Positions 8,432 through 16,299 are shown, counted from the stretch's first letter. The stretch: 64,000 nt of DNA from Streptomyces dysideae (GCF_001514305.1 NZ_KQ949080.1:79057-143056), one strand, 5' to 3'. A program made the numbers and translations. The notes: generated from the letters alone by a model not told the origin.

Positions 8432-9361
8432 AGCGCGAGCGGCACCCGAGCGGCCGGGACGGGCGTCCACGCCCTTTCACAGCTTGACGTGCTGGAGTCC
8501 GAGGCGGTGCACATCTTCCGTGAGGTGGCGGGCGAGTTCGAGCGGCCGGTGATCCTCTTCTCCGGTGGCAAGGACTCCATCGTCATGCTGCACCTGGCGC
8601 TGAAGGCGTTCGCGCCGGCGCCGGTGCCGTTCTCGCTGCTGCACGTGGGCACCGGGCACAACTTCCCCGAGGTCATCGAGTACCGGGACCGTACGGTCGA
8701 AAAGCACGGCCTGCGGCTGCATGTCGCGTCCGTGCAGGACTACATCGACCGCGGGGTGCTGTGCGAGAGACCGGACGGCACCCGCAATCCGCTGCAGACG
8801 CTTCCACTGACAGAGAAGATCCAGTCCGGGCGGTTCGACGCGGTCTTCGGCGGTGGCCGCCGGGACGAGGAGAAGGCGCGGGCCAAGGAACGGGTGTTCT
8901 CGCTGCGGGACGAGTTCTCGCAGTGGGACCCGCGCCGGCAGCGCCCCGAGCTGTGGCAGCTGTACAACGGGCGGCACGCGCCCGGCGAGCACGTGCGGGT
9001 GTTTCCTTTGAGTAACTGGACCGAGCTGGACGTGTGGCAGTACATCGCCTGCGAGGGCATCGAGCTGCCGTCGATCTACTTCGCCCATCACCGCGAGATG
9101 TTCCAGCGGGGCGGCATGTGGCTGACGGCCGGCGAGTGGGGCGGCCCGAAGGACGGCGAGCCGGTGGAGCGGCGCCTGATCCGCTATCGCACGGTCGGTG
9201 ACATGTCCTGCACCGGTGCCGTGGACTCCGACGCGGCCACCATCGAACAGGTCATCGCCGAGATCACCGCCAGCCGGCTCACCGAGCGCGGAGCGACCCG
9301 GGCCGATGACAAGCTTTCGGAGGCCGCGATGGAAGACCGCAAACGCGAGGGGTACTTCTGA
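8429..9361 (+). CDS. cysD: Sulfate adenylyltransferase subunit 2 (CysD family)
   Basis: A 310-residue ATP-pyrophosphatase of the CysD/PAPS-reductase superfamily. The PP-loop is FSGGKDS (residues 44-50). GHNFPEVIEYRD, FGGGRRDEEKARAKER, RVFPLSNWTELDVWQYI and the terminal SEAAMEDRKREGYF are all CysD hallmarks and distinguish it from CysH. CysD makes adenosine phosphosulfate from ATP and sulfate, and normally needs the GTPase subunit CysN. No cysN, cysC or sulfotransferase gene is in view, so it must either borrow the housekeeping partners or have cluster members outside the window. In an antibiotic-type cluster its role is probably supply of activated sulfate. The start is GTG 8429. Confidence 0.88.
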   Translation: MSASGTRAAGTGVHALSQLDVLESEAVHIFREVAGEFERPVILFSGGKDSIVMLHLALKAFAPAPVPFSLLHVGTGHNFPEVIEYRDRTVEKHGLRLHVASVQDYIDRGVLCERPDGTRNPLQTLPLTEKIQSGRFDAVFGGGRRDEEKARAKERVFSLRDEFSQWDPRRQRPELWQLYNGRHAPGEHVRVFPLSNWTELDVWQYIACEGIELPSIYFAHHREMFQRGGMWLTAGEWGGPKDGEPVERRLIRYRTVGDMSCTGAVDSDAATIEQVIAEITASRLTERGATRADDKLSEAAMEDRKREGYF

Positions 9362-9443
9362 CCTCGTGCGCACGCCGCGGTGATGCCGCGCGTTCTCCAG
9401 GACCTCGCCCGCCCGCCGGGCCTGAGCGCAAGGAGCAGACCTC

Positions 9444-10604
9444 TTGACGTTTGCCGACTACCAGAACGAGATCTACCTCGACGGGCTGCGTGGCGTTTCG
9501 CCGCGGTTCCCGATGCGCCACGACGAACTGAAGGCCGCCGCACACGCCGCGCTGCCCGCCTCCGTATGGTCCTATGTCGCCGGCGGCGCCGGGGACGAAC
9601 GCACCCAGCGGGCCAATGTCGCCGCTTTCGAGCGGTGGGGGCTCATTCCGCGGATGATGGTCGGCGCAAGCCGACGTGACCTGACGGTGGACCTATTCGG
9701 GATGACCCTGCCCGCACCGCTGTTCATGGCTCCGGTCGGCGTGATCGGCCTGTGTGCCCAGGACGGACACGGCGACCTCGCAACGGCCAGGGCGGCGGCC
9801 CGTACCGGGGTGCCCATGGTGGCCTCCACCCTGTCGGAGGACCCGATGGAGCGGACCGCCGCCGAGTCGGGCGGCACCCCCGGTTTCTTCCAGCTCTACA
9901 CCCCCACCGACCGGGAACTGGCCGAGAGCCTGGTGAAGCGGGCCGAAGCCGCCGGGTTCAAGGGCATCGTGGTCACCCTGGACACCTGGATCACCGGCTG
10001 GCGGCCACGCGACCTCGCCACAGGCAACTTCCCCCAGCTGCGCGGGCACTGCCTCGCCAACTACACCTCCGACCCCGTCTTCCGCTCCCGGCTCGCCAAA
10101 GCCCCGGAAGACGATCCACAGGCCGCGATCCTGCACTGGGCGCAGATCTTCGGCAATCCGCTGACCTGGAACGACCTGCCCTGGCTGCGCTCGCTCACCG
10201 ACCTGCCGTTGATCCTCAAGGGCATCTGCCACCCCGACGACGTCCGCCGCGCCAAGGACGGCGGCGTGGACGGCATCTACTGCTCCAACCACGGAGGCCG
10301 CCAAGCCAACGGTGGGCTCCCGGCCCTCGACGCCCTCCCTGGGGTGGCGGAGGCTGCCGACGGCCTGCCAGTGTTGTTCGACTCCGGCATCCGCACCGGG
10401 GCCGATGTCGTCAAGGCCATCGCCCTGGGCGCCACCGCGGTCGGCGTCGGCCGCCCCTATGCCTATGGCCTCGCCCTGGGCGGCACCGACGGGATCGTCC
10501 ATGTGCTCCGCTCCCTGCTGGCCGAAGCAGACCTCATCATGGCCGTCAACGGTTACCCCACCCTTGCCGACCTCACCCCCGAAGCTCTCCGACGCGTCAC
10601 CTGA
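9444..10604 (+). CDS. FMN-dependent alpha-hydroxy-acid oxidase (lactate 2-monooxygenase-like, second copy)
   Basis: A 386-residue member of the same FMN family as the gene at 1997, but of the lactate 2-monooxygenase subgroup. Markers are [16 protein letters not shown] at the N terminus, a long central loop ([20 protein letters not shown]), [14 protein letters not shown], and [14 protein letters not shown] with the active-site His near residue 281. Lactate monooxygenases decarboxylate the 2-oxo acid while it is still bound; other members simply oxidise. The start is TTG 9444, chosen because AAGGAG lies 8 nt upstream and no better start exists. It is the last intact gene of the cluster; IS debris follows. 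Confidence 0.85.
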   Translation: MTFADYQNEIYLDGLRGVSPRFPMRHDELKAAAHAALPASVWSYVAGGAGDERTQRANVAAFERWGLIPRMMVGASRRDLTVDLFGMTLPAPLFMAPVGVIGLCAQDGHGDLATARAAARTGVPMVASTLSEDPMERTAAESGGTPGFFQLYTPTDRELAESLVKRAEAAGFKGIVVTLDTWITGWRPRDLATGNFPQLRGHCLANYTSDPVFRSRLAKAPEDDPQAAILHWAQIFGNPLTWNDLPWLRSLTDLPLILKGICHPDDVRRAKDGGVDGIYCSNHGGRQANGGLPALDALPGVAEAADGLPVLFDSGIRTGADVVKAIALGATAVGVGRPYAYGLALGGTDGIVHVLRSLLAEADLIMAVNGYPTLADLTPEALRRVT

Positions 10605-10659
10605 GCGCGGCCGCCACCGCCATCCCGTCCGGCCTGTCTACGGGCGCGCACAGGGCGTA

Positions 10660-10957
10660 TGCCCTCGTGCGCCCACTGCCCGCCTGGGTGGACCCGCGTG
10701 CAGGTCCGGGGATCACTGACCGTCTGGCGGCCGAGCACGGCTGCACCGCGGCCTTCGGAACGGTCCGTTCCTATGTCGCGCTGCGCCGCCCGCAGATCGA
10801 GCGGGAGAACGGGAAGGAACCACTGGCCCGCCACGGCTACCTCGAACGGGCCCCGGAGCTCAGGCGCAAGTGGACTGGGGTGGTGCGACACGAGGTCGCG
10901 CATATGAGTGAACTCGCAGATTGGAGGCCGGTCATGCCGGTTGCAGGTCGATCGTAA
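10660..10957 (+). pseudogene. IS21-type transposase (IstA) remnant
   Basis: In one frame (codons starting at 10661, 10664 and so on) the string LPAWVDPRAGPGITDRLAAE and the following TVRSYVALRRPQIEREN resemble the region after the N-terminal HTH of IS21-family IstA, where a Tn-specific linker reads RL-x-EHG...TVRxYV. There is no start, no DDE catalytic domain and no IstB. The match fades after about 10830. It marks the boundary between the biosynthetic cluster and the chromosome and suggests past IS activity. The assignment is by eye over about 50 residues. Confidence 0.45.
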
Positions 10958-11187
10958 CGTCGGATTTCAGGGGGAGGTGGCGATCTCAAGTACCGCAACC
11001 GAAGCATGTGAACTGAGGTGCTTCACCAACTGCGAGTTAGTGCCTATTTGTATCCCTCGGCACGCCTCTGACCAGGCGTTTTGTGTGGTTGGTCGAGAGT
11101 GAGGTCAAACGGCGGCGGTGAATAGGGTTAAGAACGGCAATCGAAGCATGTCTCAATACGTGCTGCGTAGCCTCATCCGCAAGTAAG
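10958..11187. other. Lower-GC intergenic stretch with a repeated 19-bp motif
   Basis: No convincing gene. GC is clearly lower than on either side. Two 19-bp copies differing at three positions occur: ACCGCAACCGAAGCATGTG (10992-11010) and ACGGCAATCGAAGCATGTC (11133-11151). The second copy contains an ATG followed by a 12-codon ORF that ends TAA at 11184-11186, just before a terminator. This could be remains of an element end or a leader peptide. I cannot decide. Confidence 0.35.
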
Positions 11188-11205
11188 CGGTACAGCACGG
11201 CAGTT

Positions 11206-11250
11206 GAGGGCCGTATCCCTGGTCACCGGGGATACGGCCCTCGCCGTTTT
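11206..11250 (+). terminator. Rho-independent terminator with T tract
   Basis: GAGGGCCGTATCCC (11206-11219) and its exact complement GGGATACGGCCCTC (11229-11242) form a 14-bp stem with a 9-nt loop, followed by GCCGTTTT. This is the most canonical intrinsic terminator in the window. It insulates the response-regulator operon from upstream transcription. Confidence 0.85.
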
Positions 11251-11320
11251 CGTCCCGACACATCGCCAGGGCTCAGGCTGAACACAGGATTCCCCCAGCC
11301 GGCCGGGACACGATCGAGAC

Positions 11321-12046
11321 ATGTCAGGCAGCGCTGGGTCACGCACTGGTCGCGTCCGCGTCCTCATCGTCGACGACGAGCCCCATCTCACCGAGCTGCT
11401 GTCCGTCGCCGTCAGCGAGGCGGGCCGGCGCCCCTACCCCGCGGCCGACGGGCACAGCGCGCTGCGTGTCGCCCGCGGCTGCGCCCCGCACACGGTCGTC
11501 CTCGACGGCATGCTGCCCGACCTGGACGGCCTCCGGGTGCTGCGCCGGCTGCGGTACGAGAACCCGGAGCTGCCCGTGCTCATGCTCACCGCCCGCGATG
11601 CGCCGGAGCACCGTGCCGACGGGCTCTCGGCGGGTGCGGACGACTATGTGGCCAAGCCGTTCTCCCCGGAGGAGGTCGTGCTGCGGCTGCGCGGGCTGCT
11701 GCGCCGGGCCGGGGCCGAAGAGGCGCGGGCCGACGACTCCGTGCGGGTCCTCGGCGACCTCGTCCTGACCGGCCAGACGCGCGAAGTGCGCCGCGACGGC
11801 ACCCCGGTCCAGCTCACCGGCAAGGAGTTCGACCTGCTCGGCCTGCTGCTCGACCACCCGCGTCAGGTGCTGAGCAAGGCGCAGATCCTCGACCCTGTGT
11901 GGAGCAGCTCCTTCGACGGCGGCGGCAACCTGGTCGAGGCGTACATCTCCAGTCCGCGCCGGAAGATCGACAAGGGCCGGGCGCCGGTGATCCACACCGT
12001 GCGAGGGCTGGGGTACGCCATCAGGCCGGCGGAGGACGGGAGATGA
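11321..12046 (+). CDS. OmpR-family two-component response regulator
   Basis: A 241-residue regulator. The receiver domain (about 11-125) has the acidic pair DDE at 18-20, phospho-acceptor Asp62 in VVLDGMLPD, the switch Thr in MLTARD and the conserved Lys in VAKPFSP. The winged-helix effector domain (about 145-238) ends in VIHTVRGLGYAIRP. The recognition helix reads NLVEAYISSPRRKID, where most relatives have VSYLRRKID, so the DNA-contact helix is slightly changed. The TGA overlaps the kinase ATG (ATGA), and the pair follows a strong terminator, so it has its own promoter in about 70 nt. The partner kinase looks inactive (next entry). Confidence 0.9.
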   Translation: MSGSAGSRTGRVRVLIVDDEPHLTELLSVAVSEAGRRPYPAADGHSALRVARGCAPHTVVLDGMLPDLDGLRVLRRLRYENPELPVLMLTARDAPEHRADGLSAGADDYVAKPFSPEEVVLRLRGLLRRAGAEEARADDSVRVLGDLVLTGQTREVRRDGTPVQLTGKEFDLLGLLLDHPRQVLSKAQILDPVWSSSFDGGGNLVEAYISSPRRKIDKGRAPVIHTVRGLGYAIRPAEDGR

Positions 12047-12807
12047 GGGCCCGGCCGCGCGGGCGCTCGCTGCGGACCCGCCTGCTGTTCTTCATCGGCG
12101 TCACCCTCGTCGTCGTGTGCGCCGCGATGGCGGTCACCACCGTCCTCGCCCGGCGCGACCATCTGCTCGGCAATGGCACCGACCGGGTCGAACCGGTGCT
12201 GGCCTGGCGCCGGGTGTCCGCCGAGTCCGCCCGGATGACCGGCCTGGTGGAGGACCTGCTGCTGCTCGCCCGGCTCGACGAGGGCAGGCCGTTGCGGTCC
12301 GCCGAGGTGGACCTGGCCGCGCTGGTCGCCGAGGCGGTGTGGGACGCGCGGGCCGCGGGCGGCGGCCACGACTGGCAGCTCGCGCTGCTGCTCGACGCCC
12401 CCGCGCTGGTCGTCGGCGACGAGGCCCGGCTGCACCAGGTGGTGGCCAACCTGCCGGCCAACGCCCGGGTGCACACCCCCGCGGGTACGACGGTCATCGC
12501 CTCCGTCGAGTCCACGGACGCCGCCTGCGTCGTCCGCGTACGGGACGGCGGCCCCGGCATCCCGCCCGAACTCCTCCCTACGGTCTTCGAACGCTTCACC
12601 CGCGCGGACGCCTCCCGGACCCGGACCGGCGACCGGGAGGGCGGCTCCGGCCTGGGGCTGGCCATCGTCGCGGCGATCACGGCGGCGCACGGGGGCCGTA
12701 TCGCCGTGGAGAGCGAGCCGGGCCGTACGGAGTTCACCGTCGAACTGCCGCCGGCCGGAACCGCGCCCGGGCCGGCCTCCGCGCACGCCAGGCCGGCGAC
12801 CGTGTGA
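12043..12807 (+). pseudogene. Sensor histidine kinase with internal deletion (no H-box, HAMP or second TM)
   Basis: A 254-residue frame without stops. Residues 1-45 give a cytoplasmic start and one transmembrane helix (LLFFIGVTLVVVCAAMAVTT) plus the start of the sensor loop. The text then jumps at about residue 49 into the end of a DHp domain (ARMTGLVEDLLLLARLDEG). The extracellular domain, second TM, HAMP and the HELRTP phospho-acceptor segment, roughly 200-250 residues of a normal kinase, are missing. The ATP domain is nearly complete: N-box altered to NLPANARVH, G1 DGGPGIPP, F-box VFERFTRAD, G2 GGSGLGLAIV. Without the His it cannot autophosphorylate in cis. It may be a decayed gene, or could still act as a phosphatase-like or decoy protein. 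Confidence 0.8.
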
Positions 12808-12836
12808 GCCCCACCCCGGCCGGACCGGGGTGGGGC
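12808..12836. terminator. Bidirectional terminator between kinase and LPMO genes
   Basis: GCCCCACCCCGG (12808-12819) pairs exactly with CCGGGGTGGGGC (12825-12836) around a 5-nt loop. It begins right after the kinase stop and ends 6 nt before the LPMO stop on the other strand, so it serves both convergent units. Confidence 0.8.
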
Positions 12837-12842
12837 CCTTGC

Positions 12843-13931
12843 TCACCCGACTCTGCAGGGCAGGGTCGTCGCCGTATCGCCGCCGCCACCGGTGACGACA
12901 TAGCCGAAGTTGGCACTCTCCCCGGGATCCAGGGAGCCGTTCCAGTTCGCGTTGTGGACCATCACGGACTGTCCGTTGTAGGTCGCGTCGCCGTTCCAGA
13001 GGCTGTCGACCTGCTGACCGTTCGGGAGCGTCCAGTCGACCATCCAGCCCAGCATCGGGACGTCGCCGGTGTTGGTGACGGTCACCTCGGACTGGTAGCC
13101 GCCGGACCAGCTGCCCGTCGTACGGCGGGTGGCGGAGCACTCGCCGGGTACCGGGTCGGTCGGGTTGCCGGGCTCCTTGATGCCCGTCACCTCGCCGTTG
13201 CCGCCGTCGAAGACGACGTCGGAGCAGGAGTAGAAGGTCTCCTGGCTGTCGGAGCGCTGCCAGACCATGTAGATGATGTGCCGCCCCGACTTGTCGTCGG
13301 GGAGCTTGCCTGACCAGGAGTAGTTGGCCTCGACCGTGCCCGGGGAGCCGTTCAGCGGCGGGTGGTCGACGGAGAGGAAGGGCTGCTCCTCCATGTCGTT
13401 CCAGGTGAGGGTCTTGGTCGGGTCGAAGCCGTCCTTGGTGATGTAGACGTAGAACCAACCCGGGTGCGCCGCCCACGCGTTGTACGAGAAGTCGACGGTC
13501 GCACCCGAGGTGAGGTGGGTCAACGGCCAGTCGCTGCTGGGGGTGTTGAACCCGGTGAAGTTGGTGTTGCCGCCGCTGCACAGTTCACCGTCGGGCACGA
13601 AGCCGCGGGTGCGGCCGGCGCCGTCCGAGCGCAGCACCGAGAACCAGTTGTAGAACGGCGTGGTGCCGCTGACCTGTTGGGCGGTCCGGCAGGCCGGGTT
13701 GACCGGCTTGATCTCGCCGGTGTCGGTGAGGCCGTCCTGCCAGCACAGGAAGGTGCGGCTGCCGGGCTTCATGGGGGTGCCGTGGGCCTCCGCCTCGCCG
13801 CCCGCCGACATGACGAGGGCGAGCGCGGGGAGGGTGGCGATCAGGGAGACCAGGACGAGGAAGAGGGCTCTGGCGCGGGTGGGGAGCGTTAATCGGCGTG
13901 CCGAAGCCGCCCCTGTTCTTGTCAGGATCAT
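12843..13931 (-). CDS. Secreted lytic polysaccharide monooxygenase (AA10) with CBM2
   Basis: A 362-residue exported copper enzyme. Residues 1-49 are a signal peptide. Cleavage before His50 (EAEA/HGTPMKPGS) exposes the N-terminal His that forms the histidine brace, and the second brace His is in AWAAHPGWFYVYITK. The AA10 domain runs to about residue 250, then a GNPTDPVPGE linker leads to a CBM2 (WSGGYQSEVTVTNTGDVPMLGWMVDWTLP...). This pattern is that of cellulose-active Streptomyces LPMOs, which cleave crystalline cellulose oxidatively outside the cell. I chose ATG 13931 because the upstream GTG-like extension lacks a signal-sequence pattern. Leu14 is encoded by TTA (13890-13892), the rare bldA-dependent codon. 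A perfect CebR box lies upstream. Confidence 0.9.
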   Translation of the reverse strand: MILTRTGAASARRLTLPTRARALFLVLVSLIATLPALALVMSAGGEAEAHGTPMKPGSRTFLCWQDGLTDTGEIKPVNPACRTAQQVSGTTPFYNWFSVLRSDGAGRTRGFVPDGELCSGGNTNFTGFNTPSSDWPLTHLTSGATVDFSYNAWAAHPGWFYVYITKDGFDPTKTLTWNDMEEQPFLSVDHPPLNGSPGTVEANYSWSGKLPDDKSGRHIIYMVWQRSDSQETFYSCSDVVFDGGNGEVTGIKEPGNPTDPVPGECSATRRTTGSWSGGYQSEVTVTNTGDVPMLGWMVDWTLPNGQQVDSLWNGDATYNGQSVMVHNANWNGSLDPGESANFGYVVTGGGGDTATTLPCRVG

Positions 13932-14355
13932 GACAGATAAGTCCGTTCCTTCAGGTACGGGCCATGCGGATGCGTGTGTGTGGTTGCGTGTGCGCAGAGG
14001 TGCGAGTGCGGATGTGTGGGGGCGGGAGCGTCCCGCGGGCAGGTTCCGGTCCACCCGTATGGGAGCGCTCCCACCACCACCTGTTGCGGAAGCTAGCGCC
14101 GAATGACTCGCTTGTAAACGCCTGTGGTCAGGTCACTGGTGATGCGGTGACGTGTCGAGCTCGGTCATCGTCGCCGGCTGCCTTCGTCGTGGCACGTCCG
14201 AAGCGGACGGCCGGGCGCGAACGACTCTGGGGGAGCGACCTGAGCCGAACCTGAAGAGGACCTGCCCCGCCCGTCGCTCGGGCCTGGCAGGAATTTGACG
14301 ACAGGCGGCAGCCCTGCCACTGCCGCCCGGGCTTGTTTGGGATCAGGCTGGTGTC
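13932..14355. other. LPMO promoter region and hairpin
   Basis: No gene is supported here. It holds the LPMO leader (SD-like AAGGA at 13944-13949 on the minus strand), a G/T-rich run near 13970-14030, the CebR box, and a hairpin GGCGGCAG/CTGCCGCC (14304-14311 and 14320-14327) just before the next small ORF. Confidence 0.6.
14060..14073. promoter_or_regulatory. CebR operator
   Basis: TGGGAGCGCTCCCA, a perfect 14-bp palindrome identical to the published consensus site of CebR, the LacI-family cello-oligosaccharide repressor of Streptomyces. It lies 129 nt upstream of the LPMO start, in the promoter area, so the LPMO is probably induced by cellobiose or cellotriose. Confidence 0.85.
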
Positions 14356-14589
14356 ATGAACAACACCTTCGACGCTACTGTCCAGACGGTCATCACTCTC
14401 GCCGTCCTGTCCCTCGTGACGCTCCCCGCGATCATCGGCACCGTCCGCGAACGCCGCATCGACGTCCAGCTGAGAGACGCGGAGGAGGGCCGAGATCGCC
14501 GCACCGGCGTGCTGCTCGTCTTCGACCTCGCCTACGGTCCGCATGAGGAAAGGGCCTTCCGGGCGAGCGCGCGCAGTGGCTCCGGCTGA
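14356..14589 (+). CDS. Small single-pass membrane protein, unknown
   Basis: A 77-residue ORF with one clear N-terminal membrane helix (TVITLAVLSLVTLPAIIGTV, residues 11-30) followed by a charged cytoplasmic tail (RERRIDVQLRDAEEGRDRR). Codon bias is Streptomyces-like. No SD is obvious and no family is recognised. It is likely a real small protein but could be the left end of a broken gene. Confidence 0.45.
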   Translation: MNNTFDATVQTVITLAVLSLVTLPAIIGTVRERRIDVQLRDAEEGRDRRTGVLLVFDLAYGPHEERAFRASARSGSG

Positions 14590-14740
14590 GAGCGGAACGC
14601 CGGTCGGTGCGGCGTGGCTGCCCCGACCGGGTGAGGGCGGTGCACGCCCGCGCGGCGGAGGGCGTCACCCGTGGTAACGCTGACGCACGTCACTGACCCG
14701 CTCAAAGGGGGAGCGGTCGCGTCATGCGTTACGGGCGGCG

Positions 14741-15125
14741 ATGCGTGAGCTCCGGTCGACGGAACCCGGCGGCATCCCCGGCAACGACGACCTCGGCGCG
14801 ATGTCGTCCTGGTACGTCTTCGCCGCGCTCGGCATGTACCCCAGGTGCCTTCCCGAGCCGAACTCGACCTGGCCTCACCGCTGTTCCTACGCATCGAGAT
14901 CGGCCGGCCGCACGGCAACGACATCTCCGTCCACGCGGAGGGAGCGGCCACGGACGCGCCGTACGTACACTCCCTGAAGGTCAACGGCCGTATCAGCGAC
15001 CGGGCTTGGCTCCCGGCATCGTTCGTGCGGTACGGCGGCAGGCTGGACTGCACGCTCTCCGGTACGACGCCCGACCGGGCGTGGGGCATCTCCGAGCCGC
15101 CGCCCTCCTTTACATCGGGATGCTC
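14741..15125 (+). pseudogene. GH92 alpha-mannosidase C-terminal fragment with frameshift
   Basis: Two frames joined near 14838-14846 give a typical GH92 C-terminal stretch: first [20 protein letters not shown] with LGMYP, then after a +1/-1 shift [40 protein letters not shown] and [23 protein letters not shown] is the conserved catalytic-base loop of the family. Both the N-terminal two thirds and the true C terminus are missing, and the fragment runs into the convergent esterase gene. A second GH92 wreck lies at 26.6-27.4 kb on the other strand. Confidence 0.7.
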
Positions 15126-16105
15126 AACACGTCCTCCAGCCAGTCCAGTTGGCGGCGTACATGCACCGCGTCGCCGCCCTCGTGGCCGTTGAACGGATAG
15201 GCGTGGATCTCCTTGCGCGGGTCGGCGCCGGTCAGCTCGGCGTAACGGTTGTAGGCGCCGTACGCCCCGCTCGGCGGGCACACCGTGTCTCGTAGGCCCA
15301 CGCCGAAGTGGGCGGGGGCGTGCGCGCGGCGGGCGAAGGAGATGCCCTCCATATGGGCGAGGGTGTCGTATGCCGCCTGCTCGGCACCCCGGTGCACGGC
15401 GAGGTATGCGGTGATCTCGCCGTAGGGAGCCGCGTCCGTGAGGTCCAGCGCACGCCGGATCCCGCACAGGAAGGGCGCGGTGACCAGGACCGCCGCCAGG
15501 TCGGGGACCAGGCCCGCGACGGCCAGGGCGAGCCCGCCGCCCTGGCTGTTCCCGACGGCCGCGACCCGCGAGGCGGCCACCCCCGGCAGCTCCCGCACGG
15601 CGGCCACCGCGCGCACCGCGTCCGTGATGAGGCGGCGGAAGTGGTGGTCCCGTGGGGCGAGGATGCCGCGTACGGCGGGGCCGGGGCCGCCCGGTGCCAT
15701 GGCGTGCGGGTCGGGGGTGGCGCCGCCGTTGCCGTACTGGTCGCCCTGGCCCCTGTTGTCCATCAGCAGATGCGCGTACCCGGCGTTCACCCAGGTCAGC
15801 CGCTCGTGCGGGAGGCCGCGGCCACGGCCGTAGCCCGCGAACTCGACGACCGCGGGGAGTGGTTCGCGTACCCCGGCCGGTCTGCTGAACCAAGCGCGCA
15901 CCGGGTCGCCGCCGAAGCCCCGGAAGGTCACGTCCCAGGTCTCGGTCAGCCGCAGGCCGGTCGCCACCGGTCGTACCGACACCAACAGCTCCGATTCCCC
16001 GGCCGCTTTGAGGGTCTCCTGCCAGAACTCGTCGAATCCCGCGGGCTCTTCGAGGTCCGGACGGTAGCGCTCCAGGTCCTTCGGCGGCAGGTCGAACGCG
16101 GGCAC
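15110..16105 (-). CDS. Acetyl-xylan esterase / cephalosporin-C deacetylase (CE7)
   Basis: A 331-residue alpha/beta hydrolase. The catalytic triad is visible: nucleophile Ser in AAVGNSQGGGLALA, Asp in GLRDTVCPPSG and His in NGHEGGDAVH. The CE7 RGQG motif is present (MDNRGQGDQYGNG) and forms part of the oxyanion hole. CE7 enzymes remove acetyl groups from xylo-oligosaccharides, mostly after import. No signal peptide is seen, so it is cytoplasmic. It is transcribed divergently from the ABC importer operon across a 224-bp promoter region with several operators, which fits a role in hemicellulose use. Confidence 0.88.
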   Translation of the reverse strand: MPAFDLPPKDLERYRPDLEEPAGFDEFWQETLKAAGESELLVSVRPVATGLRLTETWDVTFRGFGGDPVRAWFSRPAGVREPLPAVVEFAGYGRGRGLPHERLTWVNAGYAHLLMDNRGQGDQYGNGGATPDPHAMAPGGPGPAVRGILAPRDHHFRRLITDAVRAVAAVRELPGVAASRVAAVGNSQGGGLALAVAGLVPDLAAVLVTAPFLCGIRRALDLTDAAPYGEITAYLAVHRGAEQAAYDTLAHMEGISFARRAHAPAHFGVGLRDTVCPPSGAYGAYNRYAELTGADPRKEIHAYPFNGHEGGDAVHVRRQLDWLEDVLSIPM

Positions 16106-16238
16106 TGCGGCACCTCGCAGGAGTCGGTTTTCATCCAGAAACTTGCGATGACAGCTGGCGTGAACTCCAGGGTCTTACCCGCCTTTGAGTGAATTCAACG
16201 CCGTGCCGGTGGCTCAACTGACCGCTGTGACACCCATT

Positions 16239-16250
16239 GACAGCGCTTTC
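16239..16250. promoter_or_regulatory. LacI-type operator (GACAGCGCTTTC)
   Basis: A near-perfect palindrome centred on the GCGC core usual for LacI/GalR-family sites. The same 14 bases TGACAGCGCTTTCT occur in reverse orientation upstream of the beta-mannosidase and sugar-binding genes at 63.28 kb. It lies between the divergent esterase and importer genes and overlaps a TTGACA that could be a -35 element. Confidence 0.7.
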
Positions 16251-16273
16251 TGAGGGCTTTAAGTTGCCGCGAG

Positions 16274-16283
16274 TTACCGGTAA
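16274..16283. promoter_or_regulatory. TTACCGGTAA palindrome
   Basis: A perfect 10-bp palindrome in the importer promoter. A one-base variant (TTACCGGTTAA) lies directly beside the matching LacI operator at 63268-63278, so the two elements recur together at both promoters. Confidence 0.5.
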
Positions 16284-16288
16284 GAGCT

Positions 16289-16299
16289 CGAAAGTTTCG
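16289..16299. promoter_or_regulatory. CGAAAGTTTCG inverted repeat (xylan-regulator type)
   Basis: A perfect inverted repeat with a central G, 31-41 nt before the permease ATG. Palindromes of the CGAAA-N-TTTCG type are known from xylanase and xylosidase promoters of streptomycetes. Its place before an operon with a GH39 xylosidase-type enzyme fits. I saw no second copy in the window. Confidence 0.55.

Noticed and set aside
10908..11102. 64-residue ORF in the gap after the IS remnant
   Set aside because: No SD, no codon bias, odd Cys-rich text and lower GC; more likely chance.
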